Assembly: GCA_002498375.1 (NCBI GenBank)
Contig: DAHC01000005.1
Coordinates: forward strand, 238,438-272,908
Source of the DNA: Methanocorpusculum sp. UBA424
GTDB taxonomy: Archaea > Halobacteriota > Methanomicrobia > Methanomicrobiales > Methanocorpusculaceae
Direction: 5' to 3'
Length of the DNA: 34,471 bases
Part shown: one piece after another, positions 7,277-14,903 of the stretch
How the letters are laid out: each line of letters opens with the position of its first letter
Numbering within the stretch: the stretch's first letter is position 1
Position numbers and translations under genes: made by a program
The notes under the pieces: generated by a model
Told to the model about the DNA's origin: nothing
Database searches by the model: none
The model's input: the letters and a program-made list of their open reading frames with translations, nothing else

Positions 7277-9115
7277 ATGAAAGATATCGTATACCGGCTC
7301 GGCCCGGGTTGTGAAGTGGATGACATTGTTGAAGGCAGCATGTACATCGGCAAAGTCCAGGGTTTTGCCACGTTCGGCACGTTCGTTCAGTTGAATGACA
7401 GGACCAAAGGTCTCCTGCATAAAAGCAATGTCCTGACTGAAAAACAGGAACGTGACTCCATCATCGTTCTCGTCAATCAGGTCCGCCCCAACGGAAACAT
7501 CGATCTCAGAGAGATCGTCATACCTGAAGGAAGCTACGAGACCCAGCTCGTTGCAAAGAAGATCACGCTCACGAAACTCTCTGACCTCACCTCAAAGATC
7601 GGCAGAAACGTGACGATCGAAGCTGACGTCGTCCAGATCAAACAGACGTCGGGTCCGACCATTTTTACCATCTGCGATGACTCGGGCGTCGAGGATGCGG
7701 CGGCTTTCACCGAAGCAGGCGTCCGCTCCTATCCTGAAGTGAATCTCGGCGATATCGTCAGAGTATTCGGCGAAGCAACCCGCAGAAACAACCAGATGCA
7801 GATCGAAGTTTCCGGGATGCAGGTTCTCAAAGGCGAGGAAGCCGACAACGTCCGCGGACGGATCAACCGTGCCCTCGAAGCACGTGCCGAACCGCCGGAG
7901 GTCACCCCTCTCGTTAAAAGCGACGTCATCGATGCGCTCTGGCCCGAGATGCGCAAACTCGCCAAGATCGTCCGTCGTGCCGTTCTCACTCAGCAGCCGA
8001 TCATCATCCGTCACCACGCGGATGCCGACGGAATCTGTGCGGCCGTCTCTGTCGAAACAGCCGTGACCCAGTTCATCCGGGACAACGGCGGGGATCCGGA
8101 TCAGGACAACTTCCTTCTGCGCCGCTCGCCCTCGAAAGCTCCCTTCTATGAGATCGAGGACGTGACCCGCGATCTGGATATGATGCTCAAAGACAATGTC
8201 CGGTTCGGTCAGAAACTTCCGCTCATCCTTCTGATGGACAACGGCTCGACCGAAGAAGACATGCCGTCCTACAAGATGACCGAGGTCTATGGTCTTGACG
8301 TCATCGTTGCCGACCACCACCACCCCGATGACACGATCGACAAGTATCTCCTTTGCCATGTCAACCCCTATCATGTCGGCGGCGACTTCGGCGTCACCGC
8401 AGGTATGCTTGGAACGGAAATTGCCCGGCTGATCAACCCGGTCGTTGAGTCCCGGATCCTCCACTTCCCGGCAGTCGCCGGCGTTGCTGACCGAAGCGAG
8501 GCTCCCGAGCTTGATTCCTATCTTGCCTTGATCGAAGGAAAATACACCCGCGATGAGTGCAAAGACATGGCTCTGGCCCTTGATTACGAGCAGTACTGGC
8601 TCAGATTCAATGACGGACGCGAGATCGTCAAAGATATCCTCAACATCAACAACGCACCCGAACGTCATGCAAAACTCGTGACCCTCCTTGTTACCGAGGC
8701 AAATCTCGCGATCGAGGATCAGATGAACACGATGATGCCCCACATCCATGATCAGAAACTGTCGACCGGTGCGAATCTGTTCCTTGCCGATGTGGAGATG
8801 TTTGCCCACCGGTTCACCTTCCCGCCTCCGGGAAAATCCTCCGGCGAAGTGCACGATATTCTCTGCAAAAAATATGTGGATGAACCGGTCGTCACGCTCG
8901 GTCTCGGTCCGGACTTTGCGGTCATCAGATCACGCGGTGTTCGGATGAACATTCCGCAGATGGTCAGATCCATGCGGGACGAGATGCCGGGGGCCGGAAT
9001 CTCGGGCGGCGGTCACCTCGTTGTCGGCAGTATAAAATTCGTCGAGGGTATGCGTGCTCAGGTAATCGAGAAGATGATCGAGAAGATCTCAGAATTCCCC
9101 GTAACTTCTCTCTAA
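7277..9115 (+). CDS. Archaeal RecJ-like DHH exonuclease with S1 and OB domains (COG1107 type)
   Basis: A 612-residue DHH-superfamily phosphoesterase, probably a single-strand-specific 5' exonuclease or RNA-processing nuclease. Domains in order: S1 RNA-binding (about 19-78, with YIGKVQGFATFGTFVQL), OB-fold nucleic-acid binding (about 108-185), DHH catalytic core with HHADADG (246-252), DNGS (321-324) and DHHHP (346-350), and a C-terminal DHHA1-like part with ISGGGH. These supply the expected Asp/His metal ligands. The frame is open further upstream to 7259, but I chose 7277 because GAGGAG (7264-7269) sits 7 nt before it and it begins 4 nt after the previous stop. A T-rich tract follows. COG1107 members are archaeal proteins related to the GINS-associated nuclease; the substrate is not shown here. 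Confidence 0.9.
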   Translation: MKDIVYRLGPGCEVDDIVEGSMYIGKVQGFATFGTFVQLNDRTKGLLHKSNVLTEKQERDSIIVLVNQVRPNGNIDLREIVIPEGSYETQLVAKKITLTKLSDLTSKIGRNVTIEADVVQIKQTSGPTIFTICDDSGVEDAAAFTEAGVRSYPEVNLGDIVRVFGEATRRNNQMQIEVSGMQVLKGEEADNVRGRINRALEARAEPPEVTPLVKSDVIDALWPEMRKLAKIVRRAVLTQQPIIIRHHADADGICAAVSVETAVTQFIRDNGGDPDQDNFLLRRSPSKAPFYEIEDVTRDLDMMLKDNVRFGQKLPLILLMDNGSTEEDMPSYKMTEVYGLDVIVADHHHPDDTIDKYLLCHVNPYHVGGDFGVTAGMLGTEIARLINPVVESRILHFPAVAGVADRSEAPELDSYLALIEGKYTRDECKDMALALDYEQYWLRFNDGREIVKDILNINNAPERHAKLVTLLVTEANLAIEDQMNTMMPHIHDQKLSTGANLFLADVEMFAHRFTFPPPGKSSGEVHDILCKKYVDEPVVTLGLGPDFAVIRSRGVRMNIPQMVRSMRDEMPGAGISGGGHLVVGSIKFVEGMRAQVIEKMIEKISEFPVTSL

Positions 9116-9128
9116 ACACCCGGATCTC

Positions 9129-9138
9129 TTTTTTTTCT
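9129..9138 (+). terminator. T-rich terminator after the COG1107 gene
   Basis: The stretch after the stop reads CTCTTTTTTTTCTTC with an unbroken T run in its middle. It ends the PhoU/RCK_C-DHH operon before the separate promoter of the next gene. Confidence 0.55.
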
Positions 9139-9150
9139 TCTATACATACA

Positions 9151-9169
9151 TGTTACGAAGAACGTAACA
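9151..9169 (+). promoter_or_regulatory. Perfect palindromic operator candidate upstream of a TATA box
   Basis: TGTTACG (9151-9157) and CGTAACA (9163-9169) are perfect 7-bp inverted arms around AAGAA. The TATA element TTTATAAT (9175-9182) follows 5 bp later. This is where a factor could block or assist TFB/TBP binding. Confidence 0.55.
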
Positions 9170-9174
9170 ATATC

Positions 9175-9182
9175 TTTATAAT
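9175..9182 (+). promoter_or_regulatory. TATA box of the small winged-helix gene
   Basis: TTTATAAT lies about 36-43 bp before the ATG at 9218. Initiation about 25 bp downstream places the mRNA start near 9203, close to the second inverted repeat (9197-9213). Confidence 0.55.
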
Positions 9183-9196
9183 GTAAAAGATTCAAT

Positions 9197-9213
9197 ACTT
9201 ACGTGAGGTAAGT
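9197..9213 (+). promoter_or_regulatory. Inverted repeat enclosing the ribosome binding site
   Basis: ACTTAC (9197-9202) and GTAAGT (9208-9213) flank GTGAG. The Shine-Dalgarno GAGG (9205-9208) lies in the loop and right arm. It may be an mRNA hairpin or a second DNA operator, since TTAC/GTAA cores also occur in the upstream palindrome. Confidence 0.45.
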
Positions 9214-9217
9214 CAAA

Positions 9218-9469
9218 ATGGCCGAACCTAAAACAATTCTTGAAAGATACAATGAAACCCAGGCGAAGATCCTTGGATACCTGAAAGCGGGTGTATCCAA
9301 GGGTGGAAGATTCTTTAAAGCGAAGTATATCGCCAAAGATCTCGGTCTCTCTTCGAAGGAAGTAGGGACTAACCTCGCCATCCTCTCCGAAATTTGCGAT
9401 GAGCTGGACATCAGCCGCTGGAGCTACTCCAACAGTACCACCTGGATGGTAACAAGCAAATCCATGTAA
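9218..9469 (+). CDS. Small winged-helix-like protein (DUF7123-type)
   Basis: An 83-residue protein resembling the small archaeal DUF7123 family best known from haloarchaea. The pattern is a helix (ILERYNETQAKILGYLKAGV), then RFFKAKYIAKDLGLSSKEVGTNLAIL as a helix-turn-helix, then a C-terminal wing with WSYSNSTTWMVT. It may bind DNA or act as a small transcriptional adaptor; the role is unknown. GAGG lies 9 nt before the ATG. It has its own TATA box and two inverted repeats, an unusual amount of control sequence for so small a gene, which would fit autoregulation. Confidence 0.75.
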   Translation: MAEPKTILERYNETQAKILGYLKAGVSKGGRFFKAKYIAKDLGLSSKEVGTNLAILSEICDELDISRWSYSNSTTWMVTSKSM

Positions 9470-9557
9470 TATTAATACTCCATATCGTCCAACCCTCATT
9501 TTTTGTTTTCCATTGAAAACAACAAACTTAATTACTGTTCCTTTCCACTATCTTAGT

Positions 9558-9734
9558 ATGGCTGTTAAAATTTTTGAGATAGTGGAAACCCTAGAATTCG
9601 TGTCCGATATCGACGGGGAGAAGGACTGCCTTATGGCGCAGCAGGGTCCTCACTGGTTCAATATCGATGTGCCGAAAGGGTCAGGTTTCAAGGCAGGCGA
9701 CAAAGTCCGAATTACTATTGAGAGGGCAGACTGA
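9558..9734 (+). CDS. Small conserved-looking hypothetical protein, 58 residues
   Basis: Not recognised. The product (MAVKIFEIVETLEFVSD through KVRITIERAD) alternates short beta-strand-like segments with turns, and KAGDKVRITIE resembles the end of a small beta-barrel. The frame continues upstream to 9513, but the ATG at 9558 is preferred because the 15 added residues have poor character. No Shine-Dalgarno is seen, so the transcript may be leaderless. It ends 8 nt before the next gene and probably heads a short operon with the membrane protein and adenine deaminase. Confidence 0.65.
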   Translation: MAVKIFEIVETLEFVSDIDGEKDCLMAQQGPHWFNIDVPKGSGFKAGDKVRITIERAD

Positions 9735-9742
9735 GCCGGGAT

Positions 9743-10129
9743 ATGGAACAGAAGCATCTGCTGATCATCAGCGGCGTTGTGTGTTTTGTTGCCGCTGTTG
9801 CTCTCATCCTGGTATTGACTGGAGGGACTACCCTTACTGCGGGGACTTCGGTCTATCAAAACGGCGTATTGACGACACCGATCCATTACGAAGGTGAAGA
9901 TAAAGATGTGTGGTTCCAGTATAATATCTTCCGTCAGGACACTCTTCTCGAGTCCACACAGGTGTGCGAATCCGAATCGGTCCTTGGGACGCTGACAAAA
10001 GGCGACTTCACCACCGAACTGGAGATCGATCTCCCCCCGGGCGATTACAAGGTGTTCATCTATGTTCTCGAACGTACTGACGGGACCCCCCGGATTACCG
10101 GATTTATCCAGAACATTGCGATCTCATGA
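9743..10129 (+). CDS. Hypothetical membrane-anchored protein, 128 residues
   Basis: Not recognised. An N-terminal hydrophobic segment (about residues 6-26, LLIISGVVCFVAAVALILVL) acts as signal anchor. The rest looks like an extracytoplasmic beta-sandwich, with strands such as KDVWFQYNIFRQD, TTELEIDLPPGDYKVFIYVLE and a C-terminal RITGFIQNIAIS. The last four nucleotides overlap the adenine deaminase start (ATGA), so translation is probably coupled. Its link to purine metabolism is only by position. Confidence 0.7.
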   Translation: MEQKHLLIISGVVCFVAAVALILVLTGGTTLTAGTSVYQNGVLTTPIHYEGEDKDVWFQYNIFRQDTLLESTQVCESESVLGTLTKGDFTTELEIDLPPGDYKVFIYVLERTDGTPRITGFIQNIAIS

Positions 10130-11730
10130 AGCAGATTTTTGATAACGCTCTTCTTTTTAATCCTGCCGTTTGCGAGTGGCAGGAGGCGTCGTTCTCCGTC
10201 GAAGACGGTATGGTGACGATAGTTGGAAAACCCGGGTCCCTTACGGGGGGCACCGTGCATGATCTTTGCGGGGCGCGTGTCGTTCCGGGTCTGATCGATG
10301 CTCACGTGCATATCGAGAGTTCGCTCCTCACACCCAGAGAGTTCGGACGTCTTTCTCTCAATAACGGCGTGACCACGGTGATCGCGGATCCTCACGAGAT
10401 CGCGAACGTGTCGGGATGCGCCGGGATCGATTTCATGCTTGAGGATGCGAAGAGTTCGCCGGCGGATATCTTTTTCATGATCCCGTCCTGCGTTCCGGCG
10501 ACGCCGCTGGATAAAGGCGGGGCCGTCGTCTCGTCAGAGGATGTGGCCTCCTACAAAAATATATCCTCGGTCATCGGTCTTGGCGAGATGATGAATGTCC
10601 CGGGTGTTCTTTTTGATGATCCGGAAGTCCTCGCCAAACTCGCTGTCTTCGATCATGTTGACGGCCATGCCCCGGGACTCTCCGGCGAGGCACTCTGCAG
10701 ATACGTAGCTCACCATATAAAAACCGATCACGAGTGTATCTCCGCTCTGGAAGCATACGAAAAACTCTCTCTTGGGATGTATGTTCTTCTCCGCGAAGGG
10801 GATGCTGCGAAAAATGTTGCTGCCCTCTCTTCAATCGTGAATGACCGGACCGCCGCCCGTTGTTGTTTCTGCACGGATGACCGGCATGCGGATTCCCGTG
10901 TCCGCGAAGGTTCGATCGACCACTGTATTCGAATCGCGGTACAATCCGGGATGAGTCTGGAGCTGGCTTTGCGGCTTGCGACGCTTTCTGCGGCTGACTG
11001 TTTCGGTCTGGCTGACCGCGGGATGATCGCCCCCGGCCGCCTCGCGGATTTCTGCGTGCTGCAGGACGGCCCGGAATTCTCCATCTCGACCGTCTATAAA
11101 CGCGGCGTTTTGGCCTCTTCCCTCCCAAAATCGGGGCCGGCAGGTCAGTGTATCTGCCCCCCGTTTTCCTGTCGTATCCCGACAATAGAGGAACTCGCTC
11201 TTCCAAAGGGAAACCTCAGGGTCATAGGGCTCGTCCCGGGCGAGATCATAACAGAATCTTTGGAAAGCTCGACGGCCGGCAGCGTTCATACGGTCGTGAG
11301 TGTTGATCGCTACCGGTCCGAAGCATTTGGTGTTGGACTCGTGAAAGGATTTTCCTTTGCGAAAGGGGCCATCGCCGCTTCGATCTCACATGACGCCCAC
11401 AATATCATCGCGGCCGGCGTCACGGATGAGGAGATTATTGCGGCCGTCACCGCGGTAATAGACAGCGGCGGAGGGATGGCGGTCGTCTGCGACGGAATTA
11501 CAACCGTACTTCCTCTTCCGTGCGGCGGATTAATGACGCCTCTGCCCTACGAGGACCTTATTGTCCGCATGGATGAGCTCGCCTCACGGCTTCAGGCGAC
11601 CGGCGCCTCTCCGACGGCGTTCATGAGTCTGTCGTTCCTTTCTCTTACGGTGATCCCTCATCTCAGAATCACGCCGCGCGGCCTTTTTGACGGAGATACG
11701 TTCAAAGATGTGCCGATTCTTATTGAGTAG
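10126..11730 (+). CDS. ade: Adenine deaminase
   Basis: Converts adenine to hypoxanthine and ammonia in purine salvage; an amidohydrolase with a binuclear metal centre. The 534-residue length is close to bacterial and archaeal Ade. Metal-binding DAHVHIESS is at 58-66, ADPHEIANV at 87-95, the GLGEMMNVPGV block near 151-161, DGHAPGLSG near 179-187, and TDDRHAD near 246-252. The C-terminal half contains the family-typical SHDAHNIIAAG and the proline-rich MTPLPYE segment. It starts inside the previous gene by an ATGA overlap. A 5-bp hairpin with a TTTT loop (11743-11756) follows the stop. Confidence 0.95.
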   Translation: MKQIFDNALLFNPAVCEWQEASFSVEDGMVTIVGKPGSLTGGTVHDLCGARVVPGLIDAHVHIESSLLTPREFGRLSLNNGVTTVIADPHEIANVSGCAGIDFMLEDAKSSPADIFFMIPSCVPATPLDKGGAVVSSEDVASYKNISSVIGLGEMMNVPGVLFDDPEVLAKLAVFDHVDGHAPGLSGEALCRYVAHHIKTDHECISALEAYEKLSLGMYVLLREGDAAKNVAALSSIVNDRTAARCCFCTDDRHADSRVREGSIDHCIRIAVQSGMSLELALRLATLSAADCFGLADRGMIAPGRLADFCVLQDGPEFSISTVYKRGVLASSLPKSGPAGQCICPPFSCRIPTIEELALPKGNLRVIGLVPGEIITESLESSTAGSVHTVVSVDRYRSEAFGVGLVKGFSFAKGAIAASISHDAHNIIAAGVTDEEIIAAVTAVIDSGGGMAVVCDGITTVLPLPCGGLMTPLPYEDLIVRMDELASRLQATGASPTAFMSLSFLSLTVIPHLRITPRGLFDGDTFKDVPILIE

Positions 11731-11769
11731 GGGAAAAGACTATCTCGTTTTCGAGACATATGTATCACA

Positions 11770-12318
11770 ATGAACTTCACCCGGCTTGTGTCCCTGTTCA
11801 TGATATCGGCATTTCTGCTTCTGGTTGGTACGGGTCCCGTTTTCGCCGCCCAGACTCCGCTTATCACGATCTCTGAGGATAATCAGACGGTTACGGGTGA
11901 CACCACTGTCCTGACGGACGGGTCGAACCGGTATGGGTATCTGACCATTCATTCAATGGATATCGTTCTTTCCGGAACGGATGCTGAGATCACGGTGCAC
12001 TATTCCGTTACTCCCTGGATCGCCTTTCTGGTCTTTCTCTTCGGCAAACAGGATCTGAAAAATCGTGTTCTCTCCGTGGTCGGCTATCCGGAGACCGGAA
12101 AAGATTCCCAGGTGGTGACCTATGCCTATGTCGACAACAGCCGTGCGGTAATTACCGTGAAAAATGCGGTGATCGATTATGGGGACGGATCATACTGGTA
12201 TCCTGCTCATACGTTTGGCACCGTGATCCCGAAGCTGACGTTCATCCTCGGTCCTGCCGAATCAAAGATCTACAGCAATATCAAGGTCATGCAGAAAGGT
12301 TTCGGGTATTTCCAGTAA
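11770..12318 (+). CDS. Secreted hypothetical protein, 182 residues
   Basis: Not recognised. It has a clear Sec-type signal peptide: MNFTR, a hydrophobic core (LVSLFMISAFLLLVGTG), then VFAAQT as the likely cleavage region near residue 26. The mature part is beta-rich (YLTIHSMDIVLSGTDAEITVHY), and a hydrophobic patch around 83-90 (WIAFLVFLF) may be a buried strand or membrane-contact helix. Similar small exported proteins occur in methanogens with no assigned role. It has its own short upstream region and ends 18 nt before a convergent gene. Confidence 0.7.
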   Translation: MNFTRLVSLFMISAFLLLVGTGPVFAAQTPLITISEDNQTVTGDTTVLTDGSNRYGYLTIHSMDIVLSGTDAEITVHYSVTPWIAFLVFLFGKQDLKNRVLSVVGYPETGKDSQVVTYAYVDNSRAVITVKNAVIDYGDGSYWYPAHTFGTVIPKLTFILGPAESKIYSNIKVMQKGFGYFQ

Positions 12319-12336
12319 AGGTCCCGGTATCTATTC

Positions 12337-13518
12337 TCAGTACTTAACTTTTTTATACGCGGGTTTTCTCTTCTTTCCGTTCGTCTCTTCCTCCTCCAGT
12401 TTCAGTCTCATCTCTATCCGTGCCCGGACTTGTTTCTGGACACGCGGTCTGAGATAGATGCCGAGAAATGCGACTCCAAGGCCTGCTATCGTGAGGAGCA
12501 TCATTGCAATGATTCCGTCAGTCGTGGTGAACGGGAATGGTTCGACCGGTGCGATGGAGAGGAAGTAGATCACGGCGCCGTAGGTGATCATTCCAATAGC
12601 AACGACAAAGAACGGCACGACGAATATTCTGGAAATACCTTCCTGATTATTCTGGATGTAATCCGTGATCTTTCCGGCTGAGGCGACAAGGGCGGCGATG
12701 ATGACCCAGATGACCGCACCAAAGAGGAATGTCAGTGCAAGGTAGAGGACACCCACATCTCCCGAGTTTGGATAATTGGTAATTACGCTCATCAGTCCTG
12801 AGATGACTCCGCAGATGACCAGGATCACGGCTACCAGATAGGCGACGAAGGAAAACTGGCCCTTTTTGAACGATTCGATGACTGCATGTCCTGCATAAAT
12901 GAAGTACTCATCGAAATTGAATCCCTTAAACAGCAGATATAATCCGATAATTCCGACAGCGACGAGCGCTGCGGAAACGCCGGGCGCAAGCAGGGCTACC
13001 AGGGCATAGAGAAGAAGGACGAATCCGATCGGGAGCAGGACGCTTTTTGCGATTTTTGGATCGTTCATCAGCTTCTTGATGATATAATACGTTCCTTCGA
13101 TGTTCGGGAGCTGTTTGATAATTACTCTGACAACGCTGGCTACTTTGATATGGGACTGGATGATAGGGAGGACGTATTCATCCTCCGCTCCGTCGGAGAT
13201 GAGGATACATTCGGTCACTTTGGTGGTTTCGATGACCTGTTCCAGAAGCTCGCTGACTCTCCTGTCCCCTTCGAGCATGTTCATGTGATTTCCGCCGATT
13301 ACGGCAACTTCCACGTCTTCACCGTCTGCCTTCAGCTTATCGTAGGTTTTTATAGCCTGAAAAATGGCATTCGTATCGGAATCTTCGGGATCGGCGGTTC
13401 CGAGGCGTATTGCCGCATCGAGGCAGGCTTCCCTTCCAACCGCCGGGCTCTCCACGCCGGCTTTATATCCCACGTCGTCGTCTCTGTCAATGCTCAGAAT
13501 AAGAGTCCGTGCCCTCAT
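12337..13518 (-). CDS. DUF373 family membrane protein
   Basis: A 393-residue archaeal membrane protein of the DUF373 (COG2237) family, function unknown. The N-terminal 150 residues are cytoplasmic, beginning RTLILSIDRDDDVG with VAVIGGNH (71-78) and ECILISDGAEDEYVLP (103-118), which look like an alpha/beta nucleotide- or phosphate-handling domain. Six hydrophobic segments follow (about 158-178, 180-198, 222-246, 256-281, 297-321, 333-355), then a basic tail (KKRKPAYKKVKY). The start has no Shine-Dalgarno; a TATA-like ATATTTAATC on the minus strand at about 13541-13550 would give a leaderless transcript. It follows the coiled-coil gene with terminator-like tracts between. Confidence 0.85.
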   Translation of the reverse strand: MRARTLILSIDRDDDVGYKAGVESPAVGREACLDAAIRLGTADPEDSDTNAIFQAIKTYDKLKADGEDVEVAVIGGNHMNMLEGDRRVSELLEQVIETTKVTECILISDGAEDEYVLPIIQSHIKVASVVRVIIKQLPNIEGTYYIIKKLMNDPKIAKSVLLPIGFVLLLYALVALLAPGVSAALVAVGIIGLYLLFKGFNFDEYFIYAGHAVIESFKKGQFSFVAYLVAVILVICGVISGLMSVITNYPNSGDVGVLYLALTFLFGAVIWVIIAALVASAGKITDYIQNNQEGISRIFVVPFFVVAIGMITYGAVIYFLSIAPVEPFPFTTTDGIIAMMLLTIAGLGVAFLGIYLRPRVQKQVRARIEMRLKLEEEETNGKKRKPAYKKVKY

Positions 13519-13557
13519 TGTTATACAGTTACCATTTATGGATTAAATATCTGTGGG

Positions 13558-13574
13558 AAAAAAGCGGGAAAAAA
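13558..13574 (-). terminator. T-tracts after the coiled-coil gene
   Basis: On the minus strand two runs of six T (13574-13569 and 13563-13558) lie about 25-40 nt beyond the stop at 13597 and before the DUF373 start. Confidence 0.45.
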
Positions 13575-13596
13575 TATAGGTTGTATTTGAAAAAGT

Positions 13597-14478
13597 TCAG
13601 ATAAGCTTTGAGCGCTGAAGTTTTAATAAGTCCTCGGTGGTCAGCTTCTCTCCGCTCTTGAATGCGTTGAAGATGGTTTCTGCTTCCTTCCTTGCGGACT
13701 TGTTCTCTTTTACGCTCTTGACTTTCTTCTGCTTTGAGCGGATGCCGGTTAAGACTTTATCATAGTCGCGGAGCTGTTTCTGGCATTCGAGGAACTGCTT
13801 GTGTTCTGCATCTGCAGCTTCCTGTGCTTCAACGAACTGCTTGTGTTTTGCATCTGCGCCTTCCCGTGACTTGTCTGCCTTTCTGTAGCACTCGACCATG
13901 AGGTCGTGGTGTTTCTGGGCAAGTTCGGCCTTCTCGGTTACTTCTGCGTGGATTGCGGAAGCCTGCTTGCGGTACTCGCGTGCCTCGATTAAGCGGGTGC
14001 GGACTTCTTTATTCTGTTCGTGCTCGACTTCCTGGTCCTTGAGTTCGGCTCTGAGCTGTTTGATTTTGTCAACAAGCTCGTTTTCCTTCTCTTTGGACAT
14101 CTGCTCAGTCTGCTGTCTCTCTTCGAGCTGGTCGATCTGACGCTGGATGTCTTTTGCCGAGGGCTTCTTTTCGTGGCTCTGTGCCGCCGAACCGGTTCCC
14201 TGCTCTCCTCTGAGGGCATCGATTTCTTCAAAGAGGGTGTTTGCCTTGTCGTTTAACTCGTTCCTCTTCTCTTTCAGGGACTGAACGTCGTTATTGGACT
14301 GGTCACGGAGTTCTTTGTTTTTCTGTGCGTCCTCGACATACTGGCGGGTTGCGTTGTTTAACTCGTTTCTCTCGCGGGCAAACTGGCTTGCCTGGGAGTT
14401 TAACTCGTTACGCTTTGCTTTGTGTTCTTCAGACTCTTCAAGGAGTGTTTTTCTTTTATCGACAAGATCTTCGGTCAA
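13597..14478 (-). CDS. Archaeal coiled-coil protein (COG1340 type)
   Basis: A 293-residue, highly charged protein that is almost wholly heptad coiled coil (for example ELNSQASQFARERNELNNAT and QIDQLEERQQTEQMSKEKEN). A short Gly/Ser-containing break lies near residues 95-103 (GEQGTGSAA) and a basic C-terminus follows. It matches the archaeal coiled-coil family COG1340, sometimes misnamed phosphoserine phosphatase; there is no catalytic domain. The start is TTG at 14478 with AGGT a few bases upstream; no ATG is available nearby. It lies downstream of ftsZ on the same strand but is separated by a 425-nt hairpin-rich interval. A structural or division-related role is possible from position only. 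Confidence 0.8.
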   Translation of the reverse strand: MTEDLVDKRKTLLEESEEHKAKRNELNSQASQFARERNELNNATRQYVEDAQKNKELRDQSNNDVQSLKEKRNELNDKANTLFEEIDALRGEQGTGSAAQSHEKKPSAKDIQRQIDQLEERQQTEQMSKEKENELVDKIKQLRAELKDQEVEHEQNKEVRTRLIEAREYRKQASAIHAEVTEKAELAQKHHDLMVECYRKADKSREGADAKHKQFVEAQEAADAEHKQFLECQKQLRDYDKVLTGIRSKQKKVKSVKENKSARKEAETIFNAFKSGEKLTTEDLLKLQRSKLI

Positions 14479-14903
14479 CGTTCTTACCTATCCTGAGCAG
14501 CCGTCCGCAGAAGGGGTGGTCCCAAAGGTCGCCCGCGCTGGAGAAGATACCAAAATGCATGAAAAATGACGTAAAAACAAGTGCAAAGTTTCAATGATAG
14601 TATTCAATCTCCTGTACCGGCGGCCGATCCTTTGGAATCACCCGACTCCGCAGATATACGACTTTCCTATAATTAGTGGTGGTATGGGGAAATAAAGGTG
14701 TCGTATAATTCCTGTGAAAAAAACAGTCTTTTCACCTCAACCCATATATCTGCGGGTCGGGTGTTTACGGGCAGATTATTGTATCTATCTGCCCGGATAT
14801 ATGTCCTATGATGGGGAGGTATGGCAGCGGCCTGCCTTTTGGCGTCCGATCTCCCCATTGTATGTATGAGTGGTGTGTGAAACTGATGGCTGGTTGAGTT
14901 GGT
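14479..14903. other. 425-nt intergenic region between the coiled-coil gene and ftsZ
   Basis: No credible protein gene is seen here. A 61-codon minus-strand frame (14673-14858) runs through the hairpins and has no ribosome binding site. The interval holds the hairpin cluster described at 14639-14858 and possibly the promoter of the coiled-coil gene. Confidence 0.6.
14639..14858. ncRNA. Hairpin cluster, candidate structured RNA or MITE-like element
   Basis: Five stems occur in 220 nt. (1) CACCCGACTCCGCAGATATA (14639-14658) pairs with 14745-14763 over its full length apart from one unpaired base. (2) Inside it, ATACGAC (14656-14662) pairs with GTCGTAT (14700-14706). (3) GTGAAAA (14714-14720) pairs with TTTTCAC (14729-14735). 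(4) CGGGCAGAT (14768-14776) pairs with ATCTGCCCG (14787-14795). (5) ATGGGGAG (14811-14818) pairs with CTCCCCAT (14851-14858), enclosing GGCAG/CTGCC (14823-14827 with 14832-14836). The strand cannot be decided because the pairs are almost all Watson-Crick. Conserved RNase P or SRP RNA motifs were looked for by eye and not seen. Confidence 0.45.

Noticed and set aside
7592..8854. A 420-codon open frame on the minus strand
   Set aside because: It lies wholly inside the COG1107 nuclease gene, antisense, with no recognisable domain; long antisense frames are common in this GC-rich codon usage.
14673..14858. A 61-codon minus-strand frame between ftsZ and the coiled-coil gene
   Set aside because: It coincides with the hairpin cluster; stem symmetry, not coding, explains the sequence.
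14639..14858. RNase P RNA or SRP RNA
   Set aside because: The invariant core motifs of both RNAs were looked for and are absent, and the length and stem order do not fit.
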